64,000 nucleotides of DNA from Paenibacillus lentus (GCF_003931855.1 NZ_CP034248.1:1178001-1242000), one strand, 5' to 3'. Shown: positions 36,574 to 45,217, counted from the stretch's first letter. Numbers and translations are program-made. The notes: generated from the letters alone by a model not told the origin.

Positions 36574-36618
36574 CTCCGGGGAGCATTACATGGTTGTTAA
36601 AGGGGATACTCCCTGGAG
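36574..36618 (+). other. Stem-loop after the purine permease gene
   Basis: CTCCGGGGAG and CTCCCTGGAG pair at 9 of 10 positions across a 25-nt loop. It lacks a clear U-run; it may be a weak terminator for the permease gene. Confidence 0.45.
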
Positions 36619-36734
36619 CTTAGTATTAAGCTGTCGGCTTCCTAATCTCTGGTTGGCGATGTGGATTATTCGAGACGTTCTTAGACGCAAATGGTATTAC
36701 CGGGCGCCATAAAAAATTAGTTCACGTCATCATC

Positions 36735-37430
36735 TCACACATAAGTCATGAATCGTTTATGCAGCTCATCCATGCTTAGCATGCGGATATGATCAGGCAA
36801 GCGATCATGCATGGCGCAAACGGACAGCTTGTATGCGGAATCGATGTCATATTGCCTGAATGAGCAGCAGTTGAGTTCGTTGCGGGTATTCAGCTCGATC
36901 CGCTCCGGGCTGACGCGAATAGAGAAAGAATCGAGCGGCAGGGATAGCCCCATGCCCGCTGCTTTAATGTAGCTCTCTTTTAACGTCCATAAATCAAAAA
37001 AGTAACTTAATCTGTTGTCATCCTGCAGCCTATGAAGATCAATGCACTCTTGTTTGGAGAAAAAGCGCTCGGCGAGGCCAAGATCTATCTCCTTTACCTC
37101 TTCCACATCAATGCCGACAGGTGCTTCGTCTATGGCGCAAACTACCCATTTGCCTGAGTGAGAGTTGTTGAAATGCAGGCCGTAGTCTTCCTTTAATAAC
37201 GGCTTGCCGTATGCATTTTGAATCAGGCATATATCCCTGTTCTTCATGTTAAGCCTGCTGCAGATGAGCAGTCTAGAGAGGATATCGGCTGTCAATGTTC
37301 TTAGCGCGTCTTCTTTACGTATAAATCTATGAATTCGTTCCTGTCTCTCCAAGGGGAGTACTTCGATAAGGCTCCATATGGAGAGCGAAGTTATATTTGG
37401 TTCTAGCTGAACACCGTAAATTTCCATCAT
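36735..37430 (-). CDS. sfp: 4'-phosphopantetheinyl transferase, Sfp type
   Basis: 231-aa Sfp-type enzyme that attaches phosphopantetheine from CoA to carrier proteins of non-ribosomal peptide and polyketide synthases. The family motifs are present: KEDALRTLTADILSR, HFNNSHSGKWVV, VGIDVEEVK (Mg-binding Asp/Glu) and FFDLWTLKESYIKAAGMGLS (Glu and Lys of WxxKEs). The start at 37430 is chosen because MMEIYGVQL matches the beginning of B. subtilis Sfp; an upstream ATG at 37478 has no ribosome site. Its presence suggests NRPS/PKS products elsewhere in the genome (inference). Confidence 0.92.
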   Translation of the reverse strand: MMEIYGVQLEPNITSLSIWSLIEVLPLERQERIHRFIRKEDALRTLTADILSRLLICSRLNMKNRDICLIQNAYGKPLLKEDYGLHFNNSHSGKWVVCAIDEAPVGIDVEEVKEIDLGLAERFFSKQECIDLHRLQDDNRLSYFFDLWTLKESYIKAAGMGLSLPLDSFSIRVSPERIELNTRNELNCCSFRQYDIDSAYKLSVCAMHDRLPDHIRMLSMDELHKRFMTYV

Positions 37431-37662
37431 ATTTGCTCTCACCCATTCTATTCTATCAATAGTTACACCAACTTCCATTATAAGGGTATGAACACATAGA
37501 GCAAATGTAATATGCCTGCAAATCCAAATGACACAGGAATCACATGCTGCTTCAACATTCCATTATCTTACTCGGAAGTCATTCCTCCCCTTAATGCTCC
37601 GTGATAAGATATAGTTGATCTAACGAAAGAGATTAAATTGCTGTGAAGAGTGGGGGAAAAGT

Positions 37663-39774
37663 TTGAAGAAGAGAAGCATCGTCTGGATTTGTATCTTTAT
37701 GGTTCTTATTTGCACGTTGAGCATGTTGAGCGGGTGTACTCGGCTGTCCGCTTACAGAGGTTCTGAGGACTGGGGGAAAATGATAAGAAATAATGCAACA
37801 GGGCATCGATTAGTGGATAAGGGGGAATATGATAAGGCGATCGAGTACTTGGAGAGGGCGATTGAATATGCTTATAAAATGGAGCCGGCTCTCGTCGACT
37901 TGGATCGTGAAATTAAGTTAAATGAGTATATGGGAGCTCCGTTTAACAATCTTGGCTGGGCCTATAATGAGTTGGAGGATTATGACAAGGGCCTGGAGTA
38001 CATGGAGAAGTCGCTCCTCATTTTGCCGAATGGGGATTGGGAGTATGTGAATAAAGGAAATGCCTTATACGGTTTGAATGAATTTGAAGCAGCTTTGGAG
38101 AGCTATGATCAGGCTCTGTCGATGGGAAACGAGAAGTTTGCTCATTATGGCAAAGGCAGAACACTGTTTGACTTGGAGCGGTATGAAGAAGCATTGGAGC
38201 AATTTGATATTTATCTGAGTATGGATGAGACCGATTTGGATGGGTTCGAAGGAAAAATATACACCCTCCTCCAGCTGGGCCGGTATGAGGAAGCCAATCA
38301 TTTGGCAAATGATCTCATTCAACAGGGACCGGATAATTATGAAGCATATCGCATAAAGGCTGACGTAATTGAAGATATGGGAGATCTAAGTCTTCTAGAA
38401 GAGCATTATAGGAGAATGATCGAAAGATTTCCTGGCCATACTGAAGTTTATGCGCAAATGATAGCATCTTACAGCATGCTGGGAGACATTGAACAGGTGA
38501 AGAGCAGCTATGATGCAGCCATTCAGAAGGATGATTCTAATGTGGATATACATATAGCCATGGGAGACGCTCATATGGGCAGGGCCATGTACGTCCAAGC
38601 GGCAAAATACTACGACCAGGCCGTACAGCTCCAGCCTCAGCATGAAGAGAGCAGTATCAATAAGTTAAGGGCATTGTACCATGGCCGCAGGAACTATCAG
38701 TGCATCGCCTTTGGCGAGGAAGCGGGAAAGCAAGAGGTGGCTTCTTCCCTTATTCCATGGTTCACGGGGCAATGCCACTTTGATTTAGAACATTATGCCG
38801 AGGCAATCCAGGCTATGGAGCGAGTGATTGAGCTGGACCCGAGTGATGACGAAGCCTATGCCACGATAGCGTATTCCTATTTTATGCTGGAGGAATACGA
38901 CAGGGCGGAGGAGTATTGCGCGAAGAGTTTGGATTTATACTCCGGCAATTCCATGGCTTTATATATTCAAGACTTGTTGCAAGATAGCAGGAGTCCGCTT
39001 GGCGAGCGGGTTAAACATTTTTTCCAAGATAATTATTTGTACATAACTAGTAATTCTGACGTGGATAAGATCTTGTCCAAACTGGATAAGCCGGATTTGA
39101 CGACGGCGGAAATAGCTGCGGTCATCGAGCGCGCGAGGTATCCGCGGGATATGTTCACTTCCGTAATCTACGGGGATGAATACGACAGGTTAACCGAGGG
39201 CCAAGAACAGGATGTAATTTATGAAGACCAAGGGACTATCGCTTATTTTCGCATTTACGAATTCAATTCCAATACGGACGACAGGTTCATTGAGTACCTT
39301 GATCAAATCCCAAATCCCGGGTCAAAAAAATTAGTCATTGATCTGCGGGGGAATACGGGCGGTAATATGGACAGCGCGAATAATATTTTGGATGCGCTGC
39401 TGCCCGAATGCGTGACAAGTATGCTGATCGAGCGGGATGGTTATGCGGACAGCTATTACTCGAATGCAGATTATGTAGCCTTCCAAAGAATATACGTTCT
39501 AGTGGATGGGGATACCGCGAGCGCCTCCGAATTATTGACGATGGGCTTGAGTACTTATTTGCCTGTTGTGACGGTTATAGGCCAAGACACTTACGGTAAA
39601 GGCGTCGGACAACGCGTGTTTGAGGATAAGACGAACAAAATTATGGTCATCGCAGTAAATCACTATTGGAACGTGAGACAGAAGAACATTATGAATTCTC
39701 ACATCAGTCCTGACATTTATGTCAAGAGCTCCAAACTGGAGGACTATCTGAAGGTAGTTAAAGCGGGACATTAG
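37663..39774 (+). CDS. Lipoprotein with TPR array and C-terminal S41 (tail-specific) protease domain
   Basis: 703-aa exported lipoprotein. The lipobox is LSGC (about 22-25). From about 45 to 440 there are ten or so TPR-like helical repeats (for example DYDKGLEYMEKSLLILPNGD and DRAEEYCAKSLDLY). From about 520 an S41 peptidase domain follows: LVIDLRGNTGGNMDSA, then VDGDTASASELL with the catalytic Ser (about 620) and GQDTYGKGVG with the Lys (about 645). No PDZ domain is evident. TTG start with GTGGGGGA upstream. The TPRs probably select protein substrates at the membrane surface (inference); no partner gene is adjacent. Confidence 0.85.
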   Translation: MKKRSIVWICIFMVLICTLSMLSGCTRLSAYRGSEDWGKMIRNNATGHRLVDKGEYDKAIEYLERAIEYAYKMEPALVDLDREIKLNEYMGAPFNNLGWAYNELEDYDKGLEYMEKSLLILPNGDWEYVNKGNALYGLNEFEAALESYDQALSMGNEKFAHYGKGRTLFDLERYEEALEQFDIYLSMDETDLDGFEGKIYTLLQLGRYEEANHLANDLIQQGPDNYEAYRIKADVIEDMGDLSLLEEHYRRMIERFPGHTEVYAQMIASYSMLGDIEQVKSSYDAAIQKDDSNVDIHIAMGDAHMGRAMYVQAAKYYDQAVQLQPQHEESSINKLRALYHGRRNYQCIAFGEEAGKQEVASSLIPWFTGQCHFDLEHYAEAIQAMERVIELDPSDDEAYATIAYSYFMLEEYDRAEEYCAKSLDLYSGNSMALYIQDLLQDSRSPLGERVKHFFQDNYLYITSNSDVDKILSKLDKPDLTTAEIAAVIERARYPRDMFTSVIYGDEYDRLTEGQEQDVIYEDQGTIAYFRIYEFNSNTDDRFIEYLDQIPNPGSKKLVIDLRGNTGGNMDSANNILDALLPECVTSMLIERDGYADSYYSNADYVAFQRIYVLVDGDTASASELLTMGLSTYLPVVTVIGQDTYGKGVGQRVFEDKTNKIMVIAVNHYWNVRQKNIMNSHISPDIYVKSSKLEDYLKVVKAGH

Positions 39775-39902
39775 AGGCATATGATCTATGATCCGTTCTC
39801 AGCCGGGAGGGTGCGCCGGATGGAAAGCTGGAGGCTTACTGTACGGTAAATTCATGATTGTGATAAAGTACAAGTAAAGAATGGTATGAGGAGGGTAACG
39901 AT

Positions 39903-40253
39903 ATGCAAAATCACGCGGAACACGATGCATTGCCACCTAAGACATGTTCTATCGAACGGTTAGTCACTCTTCCAGCGGATGTGGAGAAGGTATTGGCAGG
40001 CCAGAAAACAGCAACCCGCCGTAACGGTCGGTATGCCGATGTTGGAGAAGTGATGACGCTGAAAGGTCAGGATTTTGTAGTTGAACAGGTCTATACCCAA
40101 ACTCTGGGCGAACTAACGGAAGAGCATGCCAAACAGGAGGGATACGCCAGCCTGGAAGAATACAAGCAGTCGATCCTCTCCATTCATCCCGGGATGCCTT
40201 GGGTACCGACCATGCGCGTTTGGGTTCATGAGTTCAACCTTGTGCAGAAATAG
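39903..40253 (+). CDS. ASCH-domain protein
   Basis: 116-aa cytoplasmic protein. The core VLAGQKTATRRNGRYADVGE (about residues 36-55) and FVVEQVYTQTLGELTEEHAKQ follow the ASCH fold, related to PUA RNA-binding domains and to small amidohydrolases. It ends with MRVWVHEFNLV, typical of the last strand. AGGAGGG is the ribosome site. Function unknown, possibly RNA or modified-nucleoside binding. Single gene followed by a terminator. Confidence 0.8.
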   Translation: MQNHAEHDALPPKTCSIERLVTLPADVEKVLAGQKTATRRNGRYADVGEVMTLKGQDFVVEQVYTQTLGELTEEHAKQEGYASLEEYKQSILSIHPGMPWVPTMRVWVHEFNLVQK

Positions 40254-40313
40254 GTGGATGTGAAGGAACTGCGTATCCTGCTTTTGTACAATACGGAGGA
40301 TAGTATTTCAATG

Positions 40314-40361
40314 AATCGCCCTACATCAATGCGATTAGCAGATGAAGGGCGATTTCTTTTT
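40314..40361 (+). terminator. Terminator after the ASCH gene
   Basis: AATCGCCCT and AGGGCGATT form a 9-bp stem, followed by TCTTTTTCT. Confidence 0.8.
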
Positions 40362-40400
40362 CTAGGCGTGGTCGCCTGCATTCACTTTATCATTCGACTT

Positions 40401-40428
40401 ATTCAACTTATACAGATGGATTTATAGT
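40401..40428 (+). repeat. Dispersed intergenic repeat, short copy
   Basis: Contains TTCAACTTATACAGATGG and GGATTTATAGT, matching parts of the copies at 57440-57640 and 45600-45744. Confidence 0.6.
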
Positions 40429-40458
40429 CGATACATAAAATTCACTTAATTTTGAAAA

Positions 40459-41271
40459 TTATTTCTCCCTCCGATGCGTTTCCATCCATTGAACCGCCCA
40501 GTCTACGAGCTGTCTTTGTCTCAGAAAGCGGACTTCTGCCTCTCCAACCTTGTAAATCGTCACATTGTGAGCTCGATCATAATGCTGACCCAATTCGATG
40601 AAATCCCCGTCATCTACAGCTTGCGTTCGGTAGGTCACCCATTTTCTCTTTCCGTCGATCATGATCGCACTGCTTTCTTCTGTAAACCGTTTTGTGGGAA
40701 AATTAGCTCTCGTCTCTGCTAAATGCAACGAGGTGTTTTTGTCGTATCCGACTCCAATGAGCAGGATGTGCCCGTCAAGCTCATACAACTTATCAACTGG
40801 TGAGCCTTTGCCGAAAATCTGAGCTAAATCATGCTCCTTCGTAAGGTACTCCGCATGCCTGCCTACGGCAGCTACGGATCTAGCTGGATGGTCGGATCTA
40901 ACAGCTCCGGGCCATTTCCGGAACATCTCCGCCACAACGCCCATGCCGATGGCTGGCGTAATTTCTTTATCGTAGGCGGGCCAGTGCTTGCGAATGATGG
41001 GCCAATGTTCGGGAGACACCTCCCAATGGACACCTGTAGCGGGGTCAAGGTTCTTCCAGGTTTGAGAGGGCATCATTAATGTCCCCTCCTCGCCGACAAT
41101 TTCAAGTAAAGCGCGAATTAAGATCTCAGCTCCGCCAACCACGAACCCGATCTTGCTTAACGAAGTGTGCACGAATATCGTTTGTCCGCTTGACAGGCCG
41201 CAACGGCAGAATTGCTCCTTCAGTGCCTCTTTGGTCAAGATCGGTTTTTGCGCATAACATGGGTCTGTCAC
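40459..41271 (-). CDS. Aminoglycoside N(3)-acetyltransferase family protein
   Basis: 270-aa member of the AAC(3)/YokD family, which acetylates the 3-amino group of 2-deoxystreptamine drugs; some members use other amines. Family motifs: QTIFVHTSLSKIGFVVGG, TLMMPSQTWKNLDP, RKWPGAVRSDHPARSVAAVG (catalytic His region) and ILLIGVGYDKNTSLHLAE. GTG at 41271 has AAGGAGGAATTTCA directly upstream and is preferred over an ATG at 41328 that lies inside the leader hairpin. The leader holds a strong terminator (see separate entry). Resistance is plausible but not shown. Confidence 0.9.
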   Translation of the reverse strand: MTDPCYAQKPILTKEALKEQFCRCGLSSGQTIFVHTSLSKIGFVVGGAEILIRALLEIVGEEGTLMMPSQTWKNLDPATGVHWEVSPEHWPIIRKHWPAYDKEITPAIGMGVVAEMFRKWPGAVRSDHPARSVAAVGRHAEYLTKEHDLAQIFGKGSPVDKLYELDGHILLIGVGYDKNTSLHLAETRANFPTKRFTEESSAIMIDGKRKWVTYRTQAVDDGDFIELGQHYDRAHNVTIYKVGEAEVRFLRQRQLVDWAVQWMETHRREK

Positions 41272-41306
41272 TGAAATTCCTCCTTGTTCATCCTCCAAAT
41301 TTTGTG

Positions 41307-41347
41307 AAAAAAAGAGACAGCCCCTCATTAGCCGAGGGGTTGTCTCT
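41307..41347 (-). terminator. Terminator within the leader of the AAC(3) gene (candidate attenuator)
   Basis: On the minus strand AGAGACAACCCCTC (41347-41334) pairs with GAGGGGCTGTCTCT (41326-41313), then seven T (41313-41307). It lies between the promoter at 41392-41419 and the GTG start at 41271. No minus-strand gene lies upstream that it could end. Confidence 0.8.
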
Positions 41348-41391
41348 GGTACTGCCAGAAAGCATGGCCCTTAAATTGTATGATATCTTAC

Positions 41392-41444
41392 ATTATATTG
41401 AAAAAGACCAGGATTTCAATAATTTGAGCTTGGTTTGAGCTCGG
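41392..41444 (-). promoter_or_regulatory. Promoter of the AAC(3) gene with upstream 11-bp tandem repeat
   Basis: On the minus strand TTGAAA (41419-41414), a 16-bp spacer and TATAAT (41397-41392). Two tandem 11-bp units, TTTGAGCTTGG and TTTGAGCTCGG (plus-strand reading), at 41423-41444 end 3 bp before the -35. Confidence 0.65.
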
Positions 41445-41587
41445 TTTTTATCAAGCAGTTTCATACATTAAGTTCTACATATTGTTCGACTTTTCTTCGT
41501 TGAATTGATCAAACATGGCTTGTTGTTCCAGGCAGGACAGGTATAATGGTGATGAATCATTTAATTACCAACAGTTGGAGGTTTATC

Positions 41588-42349
41588 ATGCACACGAAGA
41601 AAAGTCTGATGGATCAGCTTGAAAGCGCTGGCATTAACCGGCATGGAACCGTGCTGATGCATTCATCTATGAAAAGTATTGGCGAAGTAGAGGGAGGGGC
41701 GGACACGGTTCTGGATGCCCTTTCGGAATATATGAAAGATGGGCTCTTAGTTTTGCCTACGCATACTTGGTCTTATATCAATGCGGATAATCCGAAATTT
41801 TATGTCGCGACATCAGAAGTATGTGTCGGTATCCTGCCGGAATTGTTCCGTAAACGACCAGGCGTTATCCGTTCCCTCCATCCTACGCATTCCGTAGCGG
41901 CTCTCGGGAAGGATGCGGCTGAGTTCACGGCTGGGGATGAGCGTTGGGATACGCCATGCCACCGGGAATCGGCTTGGGGCCGCCTGCTGGATCGAAAGGC
42001 GACCATTCTGCTCGTAGGCGTTGACCTGCGCAGAAATACGTTCATTCACGGAATCGAGGAATGGGTTGATATTCCAGGAAGAATGACGGATGAGCATGAG
42101 CAGCTGTATACAGTGCTTCCCGACGGCAGAGAGGTATTGGTTCCATCCCGTCGCCACTGCGGCTTGCCTTGGTCGGAGCATTTCTGGAAGGTTGAGCATG
42201 TACTCGAAGAACAGGGAGCGCTGTATCGCGCACGTCTAGGCGATGCCGAGGTGTTGGTTTGCGATACGGTGAAAACGACGGAAATTCTTACGGATATGCT
42301 GCTGAAGAATCCAGATTTGTTCTCGGATAACGAGCCTTTGGCTGAATAA
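41588..42349 (+). CDS. Aminoglycoside N(3)-acetyltransferase family protein (second copy)
   Basis: 253-aa AAC(3)/YokD-family protein, divergent from the first. Motifs: GTVLMHSSMKSIGEVEGGAD, LLVLPTHTWSYINADNPKFY, FRKRPGVIRSLHPTHSVAALG and ILLVGVDLRRNTFIHGIEEW. The ATG at 41588 has GGAGG 6 bp upstream; the ATG at 41546 has no site. The promoter is probably TTGTTG, 16 bp, TATAAT just before 41546. The moderate similarity between the copies suggests different substrates rather than a recent duplication. Confidence 0.9.
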   Translation: MHTKKSLMDQLESAGINRHGTVLMHSSMKSIGEVEGGADTVLDALSEYMKDGLLVLPTHTWSYINADNPKFYVATSEVCVGILPELFRKRPGVIRSLHPTHSVAALGKDAAEFTAGDERWDTPCHRESAWGRLLDRKATILLVGVDLRRNTFIHGIEEWVDIPGRMTDEHEQLYTVLPDGREVLVPSRRHCGLPWSEHFWKVEHVLEEQGALYRARLGDAEVLVCDTVKTTEILTDMLLKNPDLFSDNEPLAE

Positions 42350-42406
42350 GGTCAAGGGGACTCAATAGGATTCAAGGTGATTCAAGGCGTCCCCAAGCAT
42401 GAATAA

Positions 42407-42441
42407 GCCGACTGCGTTAGGCAGTCGGCCTTGTGCTGTCA
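42407..42441 (+). terminator. Terminator between convergent AAC(3) and AraC genes
   Basis: GCCGACTGC and GCAGTCGGC form a perfect 9-bp stem, followed after a short gap by TTTTTT. Confidence 0.8.
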
Positions 42442-43296
42442 TTTTTTGATAATAGGAATCCAGACTTCACATAGATAGTCTTCAGCTGACGTATCACCCG
42501 GGGAGTAGATCTCCAATTCAGGCGCATTCGCGACCTCATAGCCGGTAGCCGGGAACCATTCCTGGAATATCCGCTCAAACACATTTTGAATGGCATACGG
42601 AACGGGGCCGACTGCGTTGAAGACCGCCCAAGTGGAACGAGGAATGGTGGTTAGAGTAATTCCCTCAGCAGAAGTATTTAGATCAGTAGGGGCAGCGATC
42701 ATATAGGTAAAATCCCCACTTTCCGGCTGCATGTTCATGCACGCTCCGATAAAATTACCGCCGTTACTCAAGGATCTGAGCCTTTCTATCACACCATTCT
42801 GATGGCACTCCTGCCAGAAGCTTGAAATCCGTCCTTTGTCATTACATTTTACTTCAATCGACTTGCCTATGACATTAAAAGCTTCCTTGTCCAGGATTTT
42901 GTATTCCATATCTTGATCTCCCTTCAGTGATAGGTGGAAGGAAATGCGCGGAAAGGCTTTTAGGCTGACACCTGGATTACGAGCCTCCGAGGGCGGAACG
43001 CCATGAATTTTACGAAATGCTTTAGTAAAGGACTCGGGAGAATCGTAGCCATACTTCAGTGCCACATCAATGACCTTTGAAGAAGTCATTGCCAGCTCCT
43101 GTGCGGCTAAGGTCAGTTTGCGTTTGCGTGTATATTCGGCTACGGTCATGCCGGTCAATATGAGGAACACGCGTTGAAAATGAAATGGAGATACGCAGGC
43201 TGCTTTAGCAATTTCCTCAATATTCAGCCGCCCCTCTAGTTTCTGCTCAATCCGCTCCAAAGCATCCTTCATCCGTAATAACCCTTCCAATTGCAT
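42439..43296 (-). CDS. AraC-family regulator with GyrI-like effector-binding domain
   Basis: 285-aa regulator. Two AraC helix-turn-helix motifs are N-terminal (IEEIAKAACVSPFHFQRVF and VIDVALKYGYDSPESFTKAF), followed from about residue 130 by a GyrI-like/BmrR-type ligand domain ending EDYLCEVWIPI. The start at 43296 has AAGGAGG only 2 bp away; the ATG at 43272 has GAAGGG at better spacing and may be the real start. It is divergent from a stand-alone GyrI-like protein. The ligand is unknown, probably a small amphipathic or cationic compound. Confidence 0.9.
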   Translation of the reverse strand: MQLEGLLRMKDALERIEQKLEGRLNIEEIAKAACVSPFHFQRVFLILTGMTVAEYTRKRKLTLAAQELAMTSSKVIDVALKYGYDSPESFTKAFRKIHGVPPSEARNPGVSLKAFPRISFHLSLKGDQDMEYKILDKEAFNVIGKSIEVKCNDKGRISSFWQECHQNGVIERLRSLSNGGNFIGACMNMQPESGDFTYMIAAPTDLNTSAEGITLTTIPRSTWAVFNAVGPVPYAIQNVFERIFQEWFPATGYEVANAPELEIYSPGDTSAEDYLCEVWIPIIKK

Positions 43297-43380
43297 AACC
43301 TCCTTGTGCGTATCATCGTATCATTGTGATGGATCGAATCTCCTGTCTTTTTGTGCTTTTTGCGAACAGGTACTTACAGC

Positions 43381-43392
43381 TAGGGTACCCTA
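43381..43392. promoter_or_regulatory. 12-bp perfect palindrome in the divergent promoter region
   Basis: TAGGGTACCCTA lies between the AraC-type regulator and the GyrI-like gene. A candidate operator; AraC proteins more often bind direct repeats, so another regulator is possible. Confidence 0.3.
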
Positions 43393-43560
43393 AATGAATA
43401 TGCATGAGAATAGAATCATGCAATACAAATGGCAAGTTTGATTCTACGGCGTTTTTAAGGGAATGAACAGAAATAAATACAGATATTGTAAGATTGTTGT
43501 AGTAAAATAGTAACCGAGTACCTACAGCAACGATACTTTTGGTGATAGGGAGAGGTGGCT

Positions 43561-44061
43561 ATGGAGCAGGTAAATGAAGCAGCAGTTGTTACAAAACAGG
43601 CTTTTTACGCGATTGGATTGCGTTGGGAGGGTACGTTTGTCCAAGCGGGCGAGGGGAGTATACGGGTAATTCATCAGGAGCTGCAGCGGCGACGCGGCGA
43701 GATCTCCGGCATCGTAGATTCTAGCGGTTACTACGGCTTATCTTATCATGCTTATCCGGGGGGAAGCCGGTTTGTGCATTATGCGGTATTTGAAGTCTCC
43801 GATTCCGGTAGAGATCGGGTTCCGGACGGCATGGTCATCGTAGAAGTTCCGACAATGAAATATGTCAAATGTGAACATCGTGCAGAGCAAGACGTCAGCC
43901 AATCCTACAGCAATATCTATACGTGGATCGAGGAGCAAGGACATAAGACGCCCCCGGAGGAAGGCAAGGAGCTCACGCATTTTGAAATATACCCGGGTAA
44001 CCAGGATCCTTATAGCGCGCATCCCGAATTTACAATTATGATCCCTATTATGGACGAATAG
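43561..44061 (+). CDS. GyrI-like/effector-binding domain protein
   Basis: 166-aa stand-alone effector-binding-domain protein. Typical strands are FYAIGLRWEGTF, YYGLSYHAYPGGSRFVHYAV and the closing EFTIMIPIMDE. Such proteins bind drugs or hydrophobic amines, or act like the DNA-gyrase inhibitor GyrI. The ATG at 43561 has GGGAGAGG upstream; a GTG 6 bp earlier is less likely. It is divergent from an AraC regulator with the same kind of domain, which suggests related ligands. Confidence 0.82.
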   Translation: MEQVNEAAVVTKQAFYAIGLRWEGTFVQAGEGSIRVIHQELQRRRGEISGIVDSSGYYGLSYHAYPGGSRFVHYAVFEVSDSGRDRVPDGMVIVEVPTMKYVKCEHRAEQDVSQSYSNIYTWIEEQGHKTPPEEGKELTHFEIYPGNQDPYSAHPEFTIMIPIMDE

Positions 44062-44069
44062 CTGCCGCA

Positions 44070-44250
44070 TGTACTAAGTTGTTGTATACCAGGCTGTGTG
44101 CACACTAAGTGACTGTATACTCAGCTGTTGTACACCCCAGGTGGGCTATACACTAAGCTGTTGCACACCAAGCTGTGAACACCCCAAGTGGTTCTACACT
44201 AAGTTGTGCATACTAAGTGGTTCTGCAACTAAGAGGTTGTGTACTAAATG
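44070..44250 (+). repeat. Degenerate tandem array of ~16-bp units
   Basis: About 12 imperfect units of 14-18 bp with the recurring word ACTAAG followed by variants of TGGTTGTACAC. ACTAAG occurs at least six times in the span. There is no coding potential and no hairpin pattern. Confidence 0.7.
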
Positions 44251-44256
44251 GAGTTT

Positions 44257-44316
44257 ATGCAGCTAATTATGGTCTAAACGAAAATTTCAGGGGATTAGAT
44301 GGATTTCTGGACTTCT
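44257..44316 (-). repeat. Dispersed repeat, left part, cut off by the IS3 element
   Basis: 44272-44314 matches the reverse complement of about 57597-57640 at some 39 of 43 positions by hand count (shared words GGGGATTAGATGGATT and CTAAACGAA). The remainder of the same repeat continues beyond the insertion sequence at 45598. Confidence 0.7.
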
Positions 44317-44348
44317 GTCAAGAAAGTGGACACCTATTAAGTGAAAGT

Positions 44349-45179
44349 TTACGCCGTCTCCTTCTTGAATTGCGCAGCAAATTGAACCGGCGACACATAG
44401 CCGATTGAACTGTGGATTCGTTTGCGGTTGTAGAAAAATTCAATGTACCTGTAAATGGTCTCGTAAGCCTGTTGTTTGGTCTTGAACTTCGTTCTGTAGA
44501 TGAGTTCTTTTTTCAAGATGCTGTGAAATGACTCGATACAAGCGTTATCGTAGCAATTCCCTTTACGACTCATGCTAACCTTCATGGAATACGATTCCAG
44601 CTTGTCACGGTACTCCTTCGATGCGTACTGTGAACCGCGATCGGAATGGTGAAGCAATCCCTTACCTGGTTTTTTCGCATCATATGCGGCCTCTAGAGCA
44701 TCTAAGACAAGTTCTGTTGTCATCCGGCCGTAAAGACGCCAACCCACGATCTCGCGTGTGCACAGATCCATCAGACTAGCCAAGTACAGCCGTCCTTCTC
44801 GGCAGGGGATGTAGGTAATATCTGCAACCCACACTTTGTTCGGTTCAGATACGGCAAAGTTCTGGTTCAACTCATTGGGAGCAATGGGTGAGTCATGATT
44901 GGAATCGGTCGTCTGCACCTTAAATTTACGGGAGACACAAGAACGCAACCCCAGTTCTTTCATGTAGATGCTAACTGTGCGCTCCGCGACCTGGATACGC
45001 TCTTTCCACAGCATTCGGGTAATCTTAGGACTGCCGTAGCGTTCCCCGGAGTCATGAAAATGATACTTGACTCTCTCCAGAACCTTCGCCTTTCGAAGTT
45101 TCTGCTCGCTAGGCAATGCCTTTTGCCACTTGTAGAAGCCACTCCGAGACACTTGTAAAACCTTGCACATCTTCTCCAC
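44349..45179 (-). CDS. IS3-family transposase OrfB (DDE integrase)
   Basis: 276 aa from the first ATG; translation normally reaches it by -1 frameshifting from orfA, and the frame is open back to the slippery site at 45251. HTH_21-like N-terminus, then the rve integrase core with the full DDE triad: WVADITYIPC, LLHHSDRGSQYAS and DNACIESFHSILKKEL. No stops or deletions, so the element looks functional. Expression as an OrfAB fusion is the family norm. Confidence 0.95.
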   Translation of the reverse strand: MEKMCKVLQVSRSGFYKWQKALPSEQKLRKAKVLERVKYHFHDSGERYGSPKITRMLWKERIQVAERTVSIYMKELGLRSCVSRKFKVQTTDSNHDSPIAPNELNQNFAVSEPNKVWVADITYIPCREGRLYLASLMDLCTREIVGWRLYGRMTTELVLDALEAAYDAKKPGKGLLHHSDRGSQYASKEYRDKLESYSMKVSMSRKGNCYDNACIESFHSILKKELIYRTKFKTKQQAYETIYRYIEFFYNRKRIHSSIGYVSPVQFAAQFKKETA

Positions 45180-45217
45180 CGAAAACTCGGAGCGATGTTC
45201 TTCAATGAATTGGAACC

